Positions 1 to 8,708 of a stretch of DNA of 64,000 bases are shown here, in pieces. The stretch is taken from NCBI GenBank assembly GCA_022072095.1, contig JAJVIJ010000028.1:1-64000 (forward strand), written 5' to 3'. The translations under genes and the position numbers were made by a program. Under the pieces are notes generated by a model, which made no database searches, was not told the DNA's origin, and saw only the letters and a program-made list of their open reading frames with translations. Source of the stretch: Rhodocyclaceae bacterium. Lineage in GTDB: Bacteria; Pseudomonadota; Gammaproteobacteria; Burkholderiales; Rhodocyclaceae. The number at the start of each line of letters is the position of its first letter. Position 1 is the stretch's first letter.

Positions 1-147
1 ACCCTGCTGGCCCCCGACATCATTGAGCAGTTCATGGCGGGCAAGCAGCCACGGCGGCTGACGCTGATGTGGTTTCAGCGAAACCGCCTGATGGTCGACT
101 GGCACGCCCAGCGCCAGCTCATGGCCAGTTTTGAGGAGGAGGCATGA
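1..147 (+). CDS. Site-specific recombinase, C-terminal fragment (cut by window edge)
   Basis: Open from the first base, with 48 residues visible before TGA at 145-147. The LAPDIIEQ and GKQPRRLTL segments resemble the extreme C-terminus of recombinase-family proteins found on proteobacterial genomic islands, where an LAPDI(V/I)E...G(R/K)QP motif follows a helix-turn-helix-like region. The catalytic part lies outside the window, so serine-recombinase identity is inferred. The stop overlaps the next start (ATGA at 144-147), so the two genes are translationally coupled. With the nearby tRNA gene, this suggests the end of an integrated element. Confidence 0.55.
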   Translation, partial: TLLAPDIIEQFMAGKQPRRLTLMWFQRNRLMVDWHAQRQLMASFEEEA

Positions 148-623
148 GTCTCAAGCATCGCGGCCGGGCCAAGGGCGACCCGGTGACGTATCAGACGCCG
201 TTGCCCGCTGGCGGCGTGCAGATGGAGACCTTCCTGCCCTGGACGCTGGTGCGCCGGGGTCTGAAGAAGCAGGTCATCACGCCGCTGGACGCGCCGCAGG
301 AATTCCTGGACGAGGCCCGCCGCGAGCGGCAGGTGCGAGAGATGGCGCAGGACACCCCCTTGATGCGAGCGCTCGGCCTCGCGCACCACTGGCAGCGTCT
401 GCTGGACGAGGGACGGTTCAGTTCCATGACCGAGATCGCGGCGGCCGAAGGCATCGACCTCGGCCAAGCCAGCAAGATGAGCCGACTGGCGCAACTGGCC
501 CCCGACCTGATCGAGAGCATCGCCCTGGGACGCCTCGAGGTGGGCGTCAGCCAGCTGCTGCGCGGCAAGTTGTCGGCGTCCTGGCTGGCGCAACGTGAGG
601 CGCTGGTGGCAGGCTCTCGCTGA
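144..623 (+). CDS. Small recombinase-associated protein with HTH-like region
   Basis: 159 residues, not assigned to a named family. ATG overlaps the stop of the upstream recombinase fragment, and GAGGAGG lies just upstream as a ribosome site. The C-terminal half (about residues 70-140) contains a stretch with LAHHWQRLLDEG, then MTEIAAAEGIDLGQASK (an HTH-like pattern), then LAQLAPDLIESIALG. The LAPDLIE motif matches the C-terminal motif of the preceding recombinase, so this looks like a standalone paralogue of that domain. It may assist or regulate recombination on the same element, but that is inference. A strong terminator follows 21 bp downstream. Confidence 0.5.
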   Translation: MSLKHRGRAKGDPVTYQTPLPAGGVQMETFLPWTLVRRGLKKQVITPLDAPQEFLDEARRERQVREMAQDTPLMRALGLAHHWQRLLDEGRFSSMTEIAAAEGIDLGQASKMSRLAQLAPDLIESIALGRLEVGVSQLLRGKLSASWLAQREALVAGSR

Positions 624-644
624 CAGCCACGCCGCACGGTCACG

Positions 645-666
645 CCGCCGCAGGGCGGTTTTTTTT
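645..666 (+). terminator. Rho-independent terminator after the recombinase-associated gene
   Basis: CCGCC (645-649) pairs with GGCGG (654-658) around a four-base loop and is followed by eight T. It ends the mobile-element transcript entering from the left. From here to the next hairpin (667-892) I see no convincing gene; short open frames there have no family resemblance. Confidence 0.8.
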
Positions 667-892
667 GTGCCTTTCGCTGTCTCGGTCGCGCGCTCCCGAG
701 CAGACGAAGATGCAAACCGATGGCCCGCAAACCCGCGCCCATACACGACTTCGGGCCTTGAATGCTCAAGAGGGCAGCAGAGAACAGAGAGAAAAAAACG
801 GCGGAATGCGCGCCCGGAACGGCGACTTCGGGAGGGGTGTGCTCAAGAGGCCAAGGCGCGAAACCGCGCCAACACTGGCGTTCCGGGCAAAA

Positions 893-920
893 AAATCCCA
901 ACCGATAAGGGTTGGGATTT
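893..920 (-). terminator. Rho-independent terminator of the tRNA-Met gene
   Basis: Perfect 11-bp stem (893-903 with 910-920) and a six-base loop. Read on the minus strand it is followed by a run of seven T (revcomp of 889-895). It begins 8 bp beyond the encoded CCA of the tRNA and is oriented to end that transcript. Confidence 0.8.
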
Positions 921-927
921 CAAATTG

Positions 928-1004
928 TGGTGGTGATGGGGGGACTTGAACCCTCGACCTACGGATTATGAATCCGTCGCTCTAACCGGCTGAGCTACAT
1001 CACC
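928..1004 (-). tRNA. tRNA-Met (anticodon CAT)
   Basis: 77 nt including an encoded CCA. The acceptor stem GGTGATG/CATCACC is perfect. The D-arm (AGCTCAG), an anticodon loop with CAT flanked by GGATT/AATCC, and the T-arm GGGTTCAAGTCCC are all present. The first pair is G-C with a complete acceptor stem, so it is not an initiator tRNA. Elongator Met is the likeliest identity; a lysidine-modified Ile (CAT) tRNA cannot be formally excluded. A promoter lies immediately upstream and a terminator immediately downstream, so it is a monocistronic unit. The mobile-element tail lies on its 3' side. Confidence 0.95.
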
Positions 1005-1013
1005 GAACCGGCC

Positions 1014-1042
1014 ATGTTAAGGAATCTCTTGGCTTGGGTCAA
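1014..1042 (-). promoter_or_regulatory. Sigma-70 promoter for tRNA-Met
   Basis: On the minus strand, TTGACC (1042-1037) and TAACAT (1019-1014) are separated by exactly 17 bp, 9 bp before the first base of the tRNA. Confidence 0.75.
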
Positions 1043-1122
1043 TGCGTACGCGTCCTTCTTCGCGGAGATGGGCGGGGAATGGAGGTGTGCACGGGGCGAA
1101 GACCGCACGCAAAGACGTGCGG

Positions 1123-1151
1123 TTGCAGCGGCTGATTCACGGCTATACAAT
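1123..1151 (+). promoter_or_regulatory. Sigma-70 promoter for rpsT
   Basis: TTGCAG (1123-1128), 17-bp spacer, TACAAT (1146-1151). The predicted start near 1158 gives a leader of about 20 nt before the rpsT ATG. Confidence 0.75.
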
Positions 1152-1179
1152 AGCCCCTTTTTTCTTTGGGTCCATCGTT

Positions 1180-1440
1180 ATGGCCAATACTGCCCAGGCG
1201 CGCAAACGCGCACGGCAATCGATCAAGCGGCGCGCCGACAATTTTGCCTTTCGCTCCCGTGTCAGGACGGCGATCAAGCGTGTGCGTCAGGCAATCTCGG
1301 CAGGGGACAAGGCGGCTGCCGAGGCCGTGTTCCGTGAATCAACCGGTGTGATCGACTCGATCGCTGCCAAGGGCATCATCCATCGGAACAAGGCGGCCCG
1401 GCACAAGAGCCGGCTATCCCAGGCGATCAAGGCGCTATAG
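1180..1440 (+). CDS. rpsT: 30S ribosomal protein S20
   Basis: 86 residues (E. coli S20 is 87). S20 is a primary 16S rRNA-binding protein of the small subunit body. The sequence begins [14 protein letters not shown] and is rich in Arg, Lys and Ala throughout, ending [12 protein letters not shown], as is typical of S20. The ATG at 1180 gives the standard N-terminus; longer in-frame extension upstream has no family support. It is transcribed alone from the promoter at 1123-1151 and ends before a strong hairpin terminator at 1569-1610. Confidence 0.97.
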   Translation: MANTAQARKRARQSIKRRADNFAFRSRVRTAIKRVRQAISAGDKAAAEAVFRESTGVIDSIAAKGIIHRNKAARHKSRLSQAIKAL

Positions 1441-1568
1441 GTAGGGTAGCTAGGTCGCTTAGAACCCCGGGGTCCTGGCGGGCGCAGCGGATCGGGCGTC
1501 CCTTCGAACCGTATATCGGGCCGGCAGCGGAAGCGGAGGCTGTCTGATGTCGGGGTGGTCGAACGGGG

Positions 1569-1610
1569 AACGGGCACGGCGGTGTGAGCCGCCGTGCCCG
1601 TTTTGGCTTT
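1569..1610 (+). terminator. Rho-independent terminator downstream of rpsT
   Basis: A 14-bp perfect stem (1569-1582 with 1589-1602, core CGGGCACGGCGG) with a six-base loop, followed by TTTTGGCTTTT. It separates rpsT from argD. Confidence 0.85.
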
Positions 1611-1650
1611 TGCGCAGGGCGCTCAGAGCAACTTGCAAGGAGGGTGAGTG

Positions 1651-2829
1651 GTGTCGCATGTGATGAACACTTATGGCCGCCTGCCGGTGGCCTTCACTCA
1701 CGGTGAAGGCGCTGGTATCTATGACGAATCCGGGCGCCGTTACCTGGACGCGCTCGCCGGCATTGCCGTGTCGACCCTGGGGCACGCGCATCCTCGCCTG
1801 GTGACCGCGCTGGCCGAGCAGGCCGGGCGTCTGCTGCACACATCCAACCTGTATCGCATACCCGAGCAGGAGCGCCTGGCCGAGCGGCTGTGTGCATTGT
1901 CGGGAATGGAGGAAGCCTTTTTCTGCAATTCCGGCTGCGAGGCCAATGAAGCTGCGATCAAACTGGCCAGGCTTTACGGGCACGAGCGGGGCATCGAAGC
2001 ACCGGCGATCGTGGTGATGGAGCGTGCCTTTCACGGGCGTACGCTTGCGACGCTGTCGGCCACCGGCAATCGCAAGGTCCAGGCCGGTTTCGAGCCGCTC
2101 GTCACGGGTTTCGTGCGCGTCCCGTTCGGGGAATTGGCCGCCCTGCGCCAATCGCTGGAATACAACCGCAATATCGTCGCCGTCATGATCGAGATCGTTC
2201 AGGGCGAGGGCGGGATTTACCTGGCGTCGCCCGATTATCAGCGTGCGGTACGCGAGTTGTGCGATCGGCACGAGCTGCTGCTGATCACTGATGAGGTCCA
2301 GTGCGGTGTGGGTCGGACCGGGCGCTGGTTCGGGTTTCAGCACGCCGGCGTGCTGCCGGATGTGATGACGCTGGCGAAGGGGCTCGGGTCGGGTGTGCCG
2401 ATCGGGGCCTGCCTCGCCGCCGGCCGCGCGCAAGGCGTGTTCAAGCCGGGAAGCCATGGCTCGACGTTCGGCGGCAATCCGCTCGCCTGCGTGGCGGCGC
2501 TGACGACGCTGGCGGTGATCGAGTCGGACGCATTGCTGGCCAATGCGACCCGCGTTGGCACGCGTATCCGCGACGGTCTCGCGCAGGGCTTGTCCGGCGT
2601 CGCGGGGGTGCGCGAGGTACGCGGACTAGGGCTGATGGTCGGTGTCGAGCTGGAGCGCGCGTGCAAGGATCTGGTGGCGCAGGCACTGGATGCTGGCCTG
2701 CTGATCAATGTCACCGCAGACAACGTCGTCAGGCTCCTGCCGCCGCTGATCTTTTCCGAGGCGGACGCCGATCAGCTGCTGAGTGTGCTCGTGCCGCTGA
2801 TTCGCGACTTTCTTGCGAAGGCTGCCTGA
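1651..2829 (+). CDS. argD: Acetylornithine aminotransferase
   Basis: About 392 residues. PLP-dependent class-III aminotransferase that converts N-acetylglutamate semialdehyde to N-acetylornithine (and often succinyl-DAP in lysine synthesis). Visible family features are NSGCEANEAAIKLAR, FHGRTLATLSATGN, ITDEVQCGVGRTG and the PLP lysine in TLAKGLGSGVP. Start choice: AAGGAGGG at 1637-1644 is best spaced for GTG at 1651. GTG at 1648 and ATG at 1663 are alternatives; the N-terminus MNTYGRLPVAF of the ATG version also fits the family. argF follows after 5 bp, forming an arginine operon. Confidence 0.93.
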   Translation: MSHVMNTYGRLPVAFTHGEGAGIYDESGRRYLDALAGIAVSTLGHAHPRLVTALAEQAGRLLHTSNLYRIPEQERLAERLCALSGMEEAFFCNSGCEANEAAIKLARLYGHERGIEAPAIVVMERAFHGRTLATLSATGNRKVQAGFEPLVTGFVRVPFGELAALRQSLEYNRNIVAVMIEIVQGEGGIYLASPDYQRAVRELCDRHELLLITDEVQCGVGRTGRWFGFQHAGVLPDVMTLAKGLGSGVPIGACLAAGRAQGVFKPGSHGSTFGGNPLACVAALTTLAVIESDALLANATRVGTRIRDGLAQGLSGVAGVREVRGLGLMVGVELERACKDLVAQALDAGLLINVTADNVVRLLPPLIFSEADADQLLSVLVPLIRDFLAKAA

Positions 2830-2834
2830 CCATC

Positions 2835-3758
2835 ATGAGCCGCCCCAGGCATTTTTTGCAGTTCAAGGACTTTTCCAGAGAGGAGTTCGAGCACTTGTTT
2901 CAGCGTTCTCGCTGGATCAAGGATCGATTCAAGCGCTACGAGCGCTACTGGCCGTTGTCGGACCGGACGCTGGTCATGATTTTCGAGAAAGCCAGCACCC
3001 GCACCCGCCTTTCCTTCGAGGCCGGGATGCATCAACTCGGCGGGTCGGCCATTTTTCTCAATACGCGCGACTCACAGCTCGGTCGTGGCGAACCGGTCGA
3101 GGATGCGGCTCAGGTCATTTCGCGGATGAGCGATATCGTCGTGATCCGCACCTTCGAGCAGGACATTATCGAGCGCTTCGCTGCGCATTCGCGGGTGCCG
3201 GTGATCAACGGACTGACGAACGAATATCATCCCTGCCAGATTCTCGCGGACCTCTTTACCTTCATCGAACATCGTGGTCCGATCCAGGGCAAGACCGTGG
3301 CCTGGATCGGTGACTCGAACAACGTCTGCAATACCTGGCTGCAGGCGGCGGAAGTGTTCGATTTTCAGGTGCATGTGTCGACCCCGCCCGGCTACGAAGT
3401 GGAGCCTGACCGGGCCGGCTTGCTAGGTACCGCACATTATCGGGAGTTTGCGGACCCAATGGCCGCGGTGCGCGGCGCGGCGCTGGTGACCACGGACGTC
3501 TGGACTTCGATGGGTTTCGAGGCGGAAAACGACGAGCGTCGACGCGATTTCGAAGATTGGCAGGTCGATGAGGACATGATGCGCGCGGCCCGGCCCGATG
3601 CCTTGTTCATGCATTGCCTGCCGGCTCATCGGGGTGAGGAAGTGTCGCCCGGCGTCATCGATGGCCCCCAGAGCGTCGTCTGGGACGAGGCCGAGAACCG
3701 ATTGCATGTGCAGAAGGCATTGATGGAATATCTGTTGCTTGGACGCGTGGCAGAGTGA
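2835..3758 (+). CDS. argF: Ornithine carbamoyltransferase
   Basis: 307 residues, usual length. Transfers carbamoyl from carbamoyl phosphate to ornithine to make citrulline. The carbamoyl-phosphate motif STRTR lies near residue 53 and the ornithine/citrulline loop HCLPAHRGEE near residue 260. DSNNVCNTWL in the middle is also typical. ATG at 2835 follows the argD stop by 5 bp, and argG starts 48 bp after the argF stop. The three consecutive genes cover acetylornithine to argininosuccinate except for the deacetylation step, which must be encoded elsewhere. Confidence 0.95.
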   Translation: MSRPRHFLQFKDFSREEFEHLFQRSRWIKDRFKRYERYWPLSDRTLVMIFEKASTRTRLSFEAGMHQLGGSAIFLNTRDSQLGRGEPVEDAAQVISRMSDIVVIRTFEQDIIERFAAHSRVPVINGLTNEYHPCQILADLFTFIEHRGPIQGKTVAWIGDSNNVCNTWLQAAEVFDFQVHVSTPPGYEVEPDRAGLLGTAHYREFADPMAAVRGAALVTTDVWTSMGFEAENDERRRDFEDWQVDEDMMRAARPDALFMHCLPAHRGEEVSPGVIDGPQSVVWDEAENRLHVQKALMEYLLLGRVAE

Positions 3759-3806
3759 TTGAACACCACGGGCGTTTTAGCCCATGGTCATCCATTGGAA
3801 GGGGAA

Positions 3807-5060
3807 ATGTCGAATAACAAGCAGCTTGCAGTCCGGAAGGTGGTCCTGGCTTACTCGGGCGGACTCGATACGTCGGTGATCCTGAAGTGGTTGCAGGACA
3901 CCTACCGATGCGAGATCGTGACCTTCACGGCCGATCTGGGTCAGGGCGAGGAGCTGGAGCCGGCGCGAGCGAAGGCGATCAAGCTCGGTGTCAAGCCTGA
4001 AAACATCTACATTGATGACTTGCGCGAAATTTTCGTCCGGGAATTCGTCTTTCCGATGTTTCGTTGCAACACCGTTTATGAAGGGGAATATCTGCTCGGA
4101 ACCTCGATTGCGCGGCCGCTGATCGCGCAGCGCATGATCGAGATCGCCCGCGCGACGAACGCCGATGCGGTGGCGCATGGCGCAACCGGAAAAGGGAACG
4201 ACCAAGTGCGTTTCGAGCTCGGGGCGTATGCGCTGATGCCGGGCGTGCGCGTGATCGCCCCATGGCGCGAGTGGGATCTGACTTCGCGCGAGAAGCTGCT
4301 CGCCTATGCCGAGGCGCATGACATCCCTATCGAAATGAAGCACAAGGCCGGCGGCTCGCCCTATTCGATGGATGCCAACTTGCTGCATATCAGTTACGAG
4401 GGGCGCCATCTGGAAGACCCATCGGCTGAACCGGAGGAGTCGATGTGGCGGTGGACGCTCGCTCCGGAGGATGCGCCCGAGGCGCCTGAACGCATCGAAA
4501 TCGAGTTCGAGCGGGGTGATCCGGTGGCGATCGACGGTGTCCGCATGGCGCCTCATGCGCTGCTCGCGGAGTTGAACCGACGGGGGGGGCAACATGGCAT
4601 CGGGCGGCTTGATCTGGTCGAAAACCGGTATGTCGGCATGAAATCCCGTGGCTGCTACGAGACGCCGGGCGGCAGCATCCTGCTCAGGGCGCATCGCGCG
4701 ATCGAATCGGTGTGCCTCGATCGCGAGGTTGCGCACCTCAAGGACGAGCTCATGCCACGCTATGCCAGTCTGATTTACAACGGCTACTGGTGGAGTCCCG
4801 AGCGTCGCGCACTGCAGGCATTGATCGACACGACCCAAGCCCAGGTAAATGGCTGGGTGAGGCTGAAGCTCTACAAGGGTTCGGCAACGGTGTTGTGTCG
4901 TGATTCGCGCACCGACTCGCTGTTCGATTCGGGCATCGCGACGTTCGAGGACGATCGCGGGGCCTACGACCAAAAGGACGCCGAAGGGTTTATCCGGCTC
5001 AACGCGCTGCGCATGCGCATTGCGGCGCGGGTGGCCGAAAAGAGGGGACGGCAGCAATGA
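3807..5060 (+). CDS. argG: Argininosuccinate synthase
   Basis: 417 residues. ATP-dependent condensation of citrulline and aspartate. The N-type ATP pyrophosphatase P-loop AYSGGLDTS is at about residues 16-24, and [14 protein letters not shown] and [13 protein letters not shown] follow. The start at ATG 3807 is chosen because GGAAGGGG (3797-3804) precedes it and the family N-terminus fits; the frame could extend back to a TTG at 3759 without support. An uninterrupted run of eight G at 4582-4589 lies within the coding region, with the frame intact. The last four bases overlap ppnP (ATGA). Confidence 0.95.
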   Translation: MSNNKQLAVRKVVLAYSGGLDTSVILKWLQDTYRCEIVTFTADLGQGEELEPARAKAIKLGVKPENIYIDDLREIFVREFVFPMFRCNTVYEGEYLLGTSIARPLIAQRMIEIARATNADAVAHGATGKGNDQVRFELGAYALMPGVRVIAPWREWDLTSREKLLAYAEAHDIPIEMKHKAGGSPYSMDANLLHISYEGRHLEDPSAEPEESMWRWTLAPEDAPEAPERIEIEFERGDPVAIDGVRMAPHALLAELNRRGGQHGIGRLDLVENRYVGMKSRGCYETPGGSILLRAHRAIESVCLDREVAHLKDELMPRYASLIYNGYWWSPERRALQALIDTTQAQVNGWVRLKLYKGSATVLCRDSRTDSLFDSGIATFEDDRGAYDQKDAEGFIRLNALRMRIAARVAEKRGRQQ

Positions 5061-5377
5061 CGACGACACGCCTCGAAAACGTCAGTATCGCCACGTGCGC
5101 GAATGTGTTTTTCGACGGGCGATGCATCAGCCATACGATCGAATCGGCAGATGGTACGCGCAAGAGCGTCGGCGTGATTCTGCCCGCTACCTTGAACTTC
5201 GATACGGCTGCACCGGAGATCATGGAGTGCGTCGGGGGTGGCTGCAGGGTGCGCCTGCGCGGTACTTCGGCGTGGCAGCAATACGGTCCGGGCGAGTCCT
5301 TTGCGGTACCGGCGAACTCGGGCTTCGAGATCGAGGTGAGCGGCGAGCCGTATCATTACATCTGCCATTTCGGCTGA
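5057..5377 (+). CDS. ppnP: Pyrimidine/purine nucleoside phosphorylase (DUF1255)
   Basis: 106 residues, a small single-domain cupin. The family cleaves several nucleosides with phosphate to give the free base and ribose-1-phosphate. Typical segments are [27 protein letters not shown] and the C-terminal [11 protein letters not shown] overlaps the argG stop (ATGA at 5057-5060), so it is probably translated from the arginine operon transcript. The functional link to arginine synthesis is unclear; co-location may only reflect operon sharing. Confidence 0.88.
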   Translation: MTTTRLENVSIATCANVFFDGRCISHTIESADGTRKSVGVILPATLNFDTAAPEIMECVGGGCRVRLRGTSAWQQYGPGESFAVPANSGFEIEVSGEPYHYICHFG

Positions 5378-5389
5378 ACGGAGTGAGCC

Positions 5390-5875
5390 ATGCCATCCTT
5401 TGATGTCGTCTCCGAAGTCAATATGGTCGAGCTGCACAATGCCGTCGACCAGGCCAACAAGGAAATCGGCAACCGTTTCGACTTCAAGGGCTCGGACGCG
5501 CGGGTCGAACTCGGCGACAAGACGATGACGCTGTATGCCGATGACCCGTTCAAGCTCGACCAGGTCTACGACGTGCTCGTCGCCAAGCTCGGCAAGCGCG
5601 GCGTCGATGTTCGTTGTCTGGATCGTGATGACGTACAGAAGATCAGCGGCAACAAGGTTCGGCAGGAGATCCGCGTCAAGGTCGGGATCGAGAGCGAACT
5701 GGCCAAGCGCATTACGCGGTTGATCAAAGACAGCAAGCTCAAGGTGCAGACCAGCATCCAGGGCGATGCCGTCAGGGTGACGGGTGCCAAGAAGGATTTG
5801 CTGCAGGAAACGATCGCGCTGGTCAAGAAATCCGTCGACGACGTGCCGTTACAGTTCAATAATTTCCGCGACTGA
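5390..5875 (+). CDS. yajQ: YajQ-family nucleotide/c-di-GMP-binding protein
   Basis: 161 residues, full length for the family (DUF520). Some members (Xanthomonas, Pseudomonas) bind cyclic di-GMP and modulate transcription; others bind nucleic acids. The sequence starts [21 protein letters not shown], contains [10 protein letters not shown], and ends PLQFNNFRD, all hallmark segments. It starts 12 bp after ppnP with GGAGTGAGCC as ribosome site, and converges on spoVR across 30 bp with no obvious terminator. Its role here is not shown by context. Confidence 0.93.
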   Translation: MPSFDVVSEVNMVELHNAVDQANKEIGNRFDFKGSDARVELGDKTMTLYADDPFKLDQVYDVLVAKLGKRGVDVRCLDRDDVQKISGNKVRQEIRVKVGIESELAKRITRLIKDSKLKVQTSIQGDAVRVTGAKKDLLQETIALVKKSVDDVPLQFNNFRD

Positions 5876-5905
5876 CCGTCCCAGGAGGGTCCCCATGCGG
5901 CTGAT

Positions 5906-7429
5906 TCAGGCGGGCATGTCGGCCGTCGGATCGGTACGGCATTCGTAGTCGAGCGAGACCTCACCGTCTTCGTGCAGCGTTTCGAGCCGGACGGTAAACC
6001 CCCACAGTCTGGACAGGTGTTTCACCACTTCGCCGGAGTCGTTCGAAAGCGGGCGGCGCTGGTAGGCCCGATGCCGCAGTGTCAGCGCCCGGTCGGTGCG
6101 GACGTCGACATTCCAGACTTGGATGTTGGGTTCGCGACTGCCAAGGTTGTATTGGTCCGAAAGTTTCTGCCTGATTGTTCGATAGCCACTTTCGTCGTGG
6201 ATGGCGGATACGTGCAGCTTGGGGTTGCTGTCGTCGTCGAGCACCGAGAACATCCTAAGGTCTCGTATCAGCTTGGGCGATAGGAACTGTGCGATGAAGC
6301 TCTCGTCCTTGAAATTGCGCATCGCGAAATCAAAGGTTTGCAACCAGTCCGATCCGGCAATGTCGGGAAACCACCGCCTGTCTTCATCGGTCGGGTTTTC
6401 ACAGATGCGACGGATGTCCGTCCACATCTGAAATCCGAGCGCGTAAGGATTGATGCCGTTGAAATAAGGACTGTTGAACGCCGGCTGAAACACGACGTTG
6501 GTATGGGACTGCAGGAACTCCAGCATGACCGAGTCGACAAGTACTCCCTCGTCGTAAAGCGTGTTCAGGATGGTGTAGTGCCAATACGTCGCCCAGCCTT
6601 CGTTCATGACCTGGGTTTGGCGCTGGGGGTAGAAATACTGAGCGATCTTGCGCACGATACGCACGATCTCGCGTTCCCATGGCTCCAGCAGTGGCGCGTT
6701 CTTCTCGATGAAATACAGCAGGTTTTCCTGCGGTTCGGCAGGGAAGCGCCGTTCCTCGAGTTTCTCTTCGCGTCGCCCCCGTGCGGGCAGGGTTCTCCAC
6801 AGTTCATTGACCTGCGCCTGAAGATGAGCTTCCCGCTCACGCTGCCTCGCCTGCTCCTTTTCCAGCGACAATCGAGGCGGGCGCTTGTAGCGGTCCACGC
6901 CGACGTTCATCAATGCGTGACAGGAGTCGAGCAACAGCGCAACCGACTCCTCGCCATGCCGTTCTTCGCACTTGGCAATGTAGTTGCGCGCGAACACCAG
7001 GTAATCGATGATGCTTTCCGGACTGGTCCAGGTGCGAAAAAGGTAATTGCCCTTGAAAAAGGAGTTGTGCCCATAGGCGGCGTGCGCGAGCACAAGTGCC
7101 TGCATCGCCAGCGTGTTTTCCTCCATCAGATAGGCGATGCATGGGTCCGAGTTGATGACAATTTCGTAGGCAAGCCCCATGTGTCCCCGACGATAGTGCT
7201 TTTCGGTTGTAATGAACTGTTTGCCAAAGGACCAATGATGATAGTACACGGGCATGCCTACGGAGGCATACGCGTCCATCATCTGTTCGGCCGTAATGAT
7301 TTCTATCTGGATCGGATAGGTGTCGAGCCGGAAAGTCTCCGCCACGCGCGCGATCTCGCGATGATAGGAGTCCAGCAACTCGAAGGTCCATTCCGATGGG
7401 GCCGGGAGTGACGGCCGAGCGACGCTCAT
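5906..7429 (-). CDS. SpoVR family protein (YcgB-like)
   Basis: 507 residues, standard length. Function is uncertain; the family is named for a Bacillus spore-cortex gene but is widespread in non-sporulating proteobacteria. Recognisable segments are YPIQIEIITAEQMMDAYAS, MPVYYHHWSFGKQF, GHNSFFKGNYLF, MNEGWATYWHY and NPYALGF. It is the last gene of prkA-yeaH-spoVR; its ATG overlaps the yeaH stop by 4 bp. Conserved co-occurrence with PrkA and YeaH implies one nutrient-stress or stationary-phase module. Confidence 0.9.
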   Translation of the reverse strand: MSVARPSLPAPSEWTFELLDSYHREIARVAETFRLDTYPIQIEIITAEQMMDAYASVGMPVYYHHWSFGKQFITTEKHYRRGHMGLAYEIVINSDPCIAYLMEENTLAMQALVLAHAAYGHNSFFKGNYLFRTWTSPESIIDYLVFARNYIAKCEERHGEESVALLLDSCHALMNVGVDRYKRPPRLSLEKEQARQREREAHLQAQVNELWRTLPARGRREEKLEERRFPAEPQENLLYFIEKNAPLLEPWEREIVRIVRKIAQYFYPQRQTQVMNEGWATYWHYTILNTLYDEGVLVDSVMLEFLQSHTNVVFQPAFNSPYFNGINPYALGFQMWTDIRRICENPTDEDRRWFPDIAGSDWLQTFDFAMRNFKDESFIAQFLSPKLIRDLRMFSVLDDDSNPKLHVSAIHDESGYRTIRQKLSDQYNLGSREPNIQVWNVDVRTDRALTLRHRAYQRRPLSNDSGEVVKHLSRLWGFTVRLETLHEDGEVSLDYECRTDPTADMPA

Positions 7430-8694
7430 GCAGTTTTCTTTCTGAACAGTTCGCGGAATACCGGATAGATGTCGGTCAGCGTCTCGATGCGCTGCATGGC
7501 AAACCGTTCCGGCCAGAACGGCAGTGTTTTGGCATATTCACACCAGAGGTTCTGCGGTTGCCCCTGAGTGATCTCGATATAGGCGAAATACTGCACGTAG
7601 GGCAGGATGGCGGTGGTCAACAGCTCGCCGCAGACAGGTGAGTCATTCTCCCAATTGTCGCCATCGGATGCCTGAGCGCAGTATATGTTCCACAGGTCGC
7701 TCGAATAACGATCCTTGATGATTTCCTCGGCGAGTCTCAGCGCGCTGGACACGACGGTCCCTCCGGATTCGCGCGAGTGAAAGAAATCCTGCTCGTCGAC
7801 TTCCTTGGCAACGGTGTGATGCCGGATGAAGACCAGCTCGATGTGATCGTAGTTCCGGATCAGGAAAAGATAGAGCAGCATGAAGAATCGTTTGGCGATT
7901 TGCTTCCTTTCCTCGTCCATCGAGCCGGACACATCCATGATGCAGAACATCACTGCCTGACTCGTCGGTTGCTCGCGCAGGATACGGTTGTTGAAGCGGA
8001 GGTCATAGGAGTCGATGAACGGTACGCTTTCCAAGCGCTTTCTTAGGCGCTCGACCTCTTCCATGAATGCGCGCACCTCGGGGTCGGAGTCGCCCAGTCT
8101 ACGCCGCAGATCTTCGAGGCGTTGTTCAGCCGCGCGCAGTGCCGCCGTGCGCGGAGCACTCAGCGCCATCCTTCGGCCGGCTGCACCGCGCAGCGAGCGC
8201 ACGATGTTGATGTTTGTGGGCACTCCCGTCGGCGTATGCCCGGCGCGTACCGACTTGAATTCTTTCAGGCGTGCGAGCTGCGTCCTGACCAGATTCGGCA
8301 GCTCCAGATCTTCGAAGAAGAAGTTCAGGAACTCCTCTCTGGACAACTGAAAGACGAAGTCGTCCTCGGATTCGCCGCTATCGCTCGCACTTCCCCGACC
8401 ACTGCCGCCACCACCGCCGATCGGCCGTGGAATTTCATCTCCGGAAACGAACTGGTCGTTGCCCGGGAATATGGTTTCCCAGACGCCGCGACGATCGAGC
8501 GAAAAGTTGGGCTCGTTCAGATCCTTGGCGGGGATCGTGACGCTTTCCCCCTTGTCGAGATCGCGTATGCCGCGTCCGGCCACCGCGTCGGCAACGGCCT
8601 TGCGGATCTGTCCGCGGAAGCGTTTGAAAAACCGTTGCCGGTTGACTGCGCTCTTGTTGCGGCTGTCGTAACGACGATCGACGATCCGTGCCAC
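7426..8694 (-). CDS. yeaH: YeaH/YhbH family protein (DUF444)
   Basis: About 422 residues. Contains the family core VIDRR...NKSAVNRQRFFKRF, a Gly-rich stretch (GGGGGSGRGS) near residues 90-100, and a von Willebrand A-like region with MDVSGSMDEE. The chosen start is GTG at 8694: it restores the E. coli-like N-terminus (short leader then IDRR) and has AGGAG about 7 bp upstream, 14 bp after the prkA stop. The longer frame reaches an ATG-less start at 8739 and would overlap prkA. In E. coli, YeaH works with the kinase YeaG (PrkA) under nitrogen starvation and acid stress. Confidence 0.9.
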   Translation of the reverse strand: MARIVDRRYDSRNKSAVNRQRFFKRFRGQIRKAVADAVAGRGIRDLDKGESVTIPAKDLNEPNFSLDRRGVWETIFPGNDQFVSGDEIPRPIGGGGGSGRGSASDSGESEDDFVFQLSREEFLNFFFEDLELPNLVRTQLARLKEFKSVRAGHTPTGVPTNINIVRSLRGAAGRRMALSAPRTAALRAAEQRLEDLRRRLGDSDPEVRAFMEEVERLRKRLESVPFIDSYDLRFNNRILREQPTSQAVMFCIMDVSGSMDEERKQIAKRFFMLLYLFLIRNYDHIELVFIRHHTVAKEVDEQDFFHSRESGGTVVSSALRLAEEIIKDRYSSDLWNIYCAQASDGDNWENDSPVCGELLTTAILPYVQYFAYIEITQGQPQNLWCEYAKTLPFWPERFAMQRIETLTDIYPVFRELFRKKTA

Positions 8695-8708
8695 GAGGCG
8701 GCTCCTGT

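Noticed and set aside
595..949. Two overlapping open frames between the recombinase-associated gene and tRNA-Met
   Set aside because: They run across a terminator hairpin and the tRNA terminator, and show no family resemblance.
3777..5069. 430-codon open frame antisense to argG
   Set aside because: Fully covered by argG with catalytic motifs; the antisense product has low-complexity Arg/His composition and no motif.
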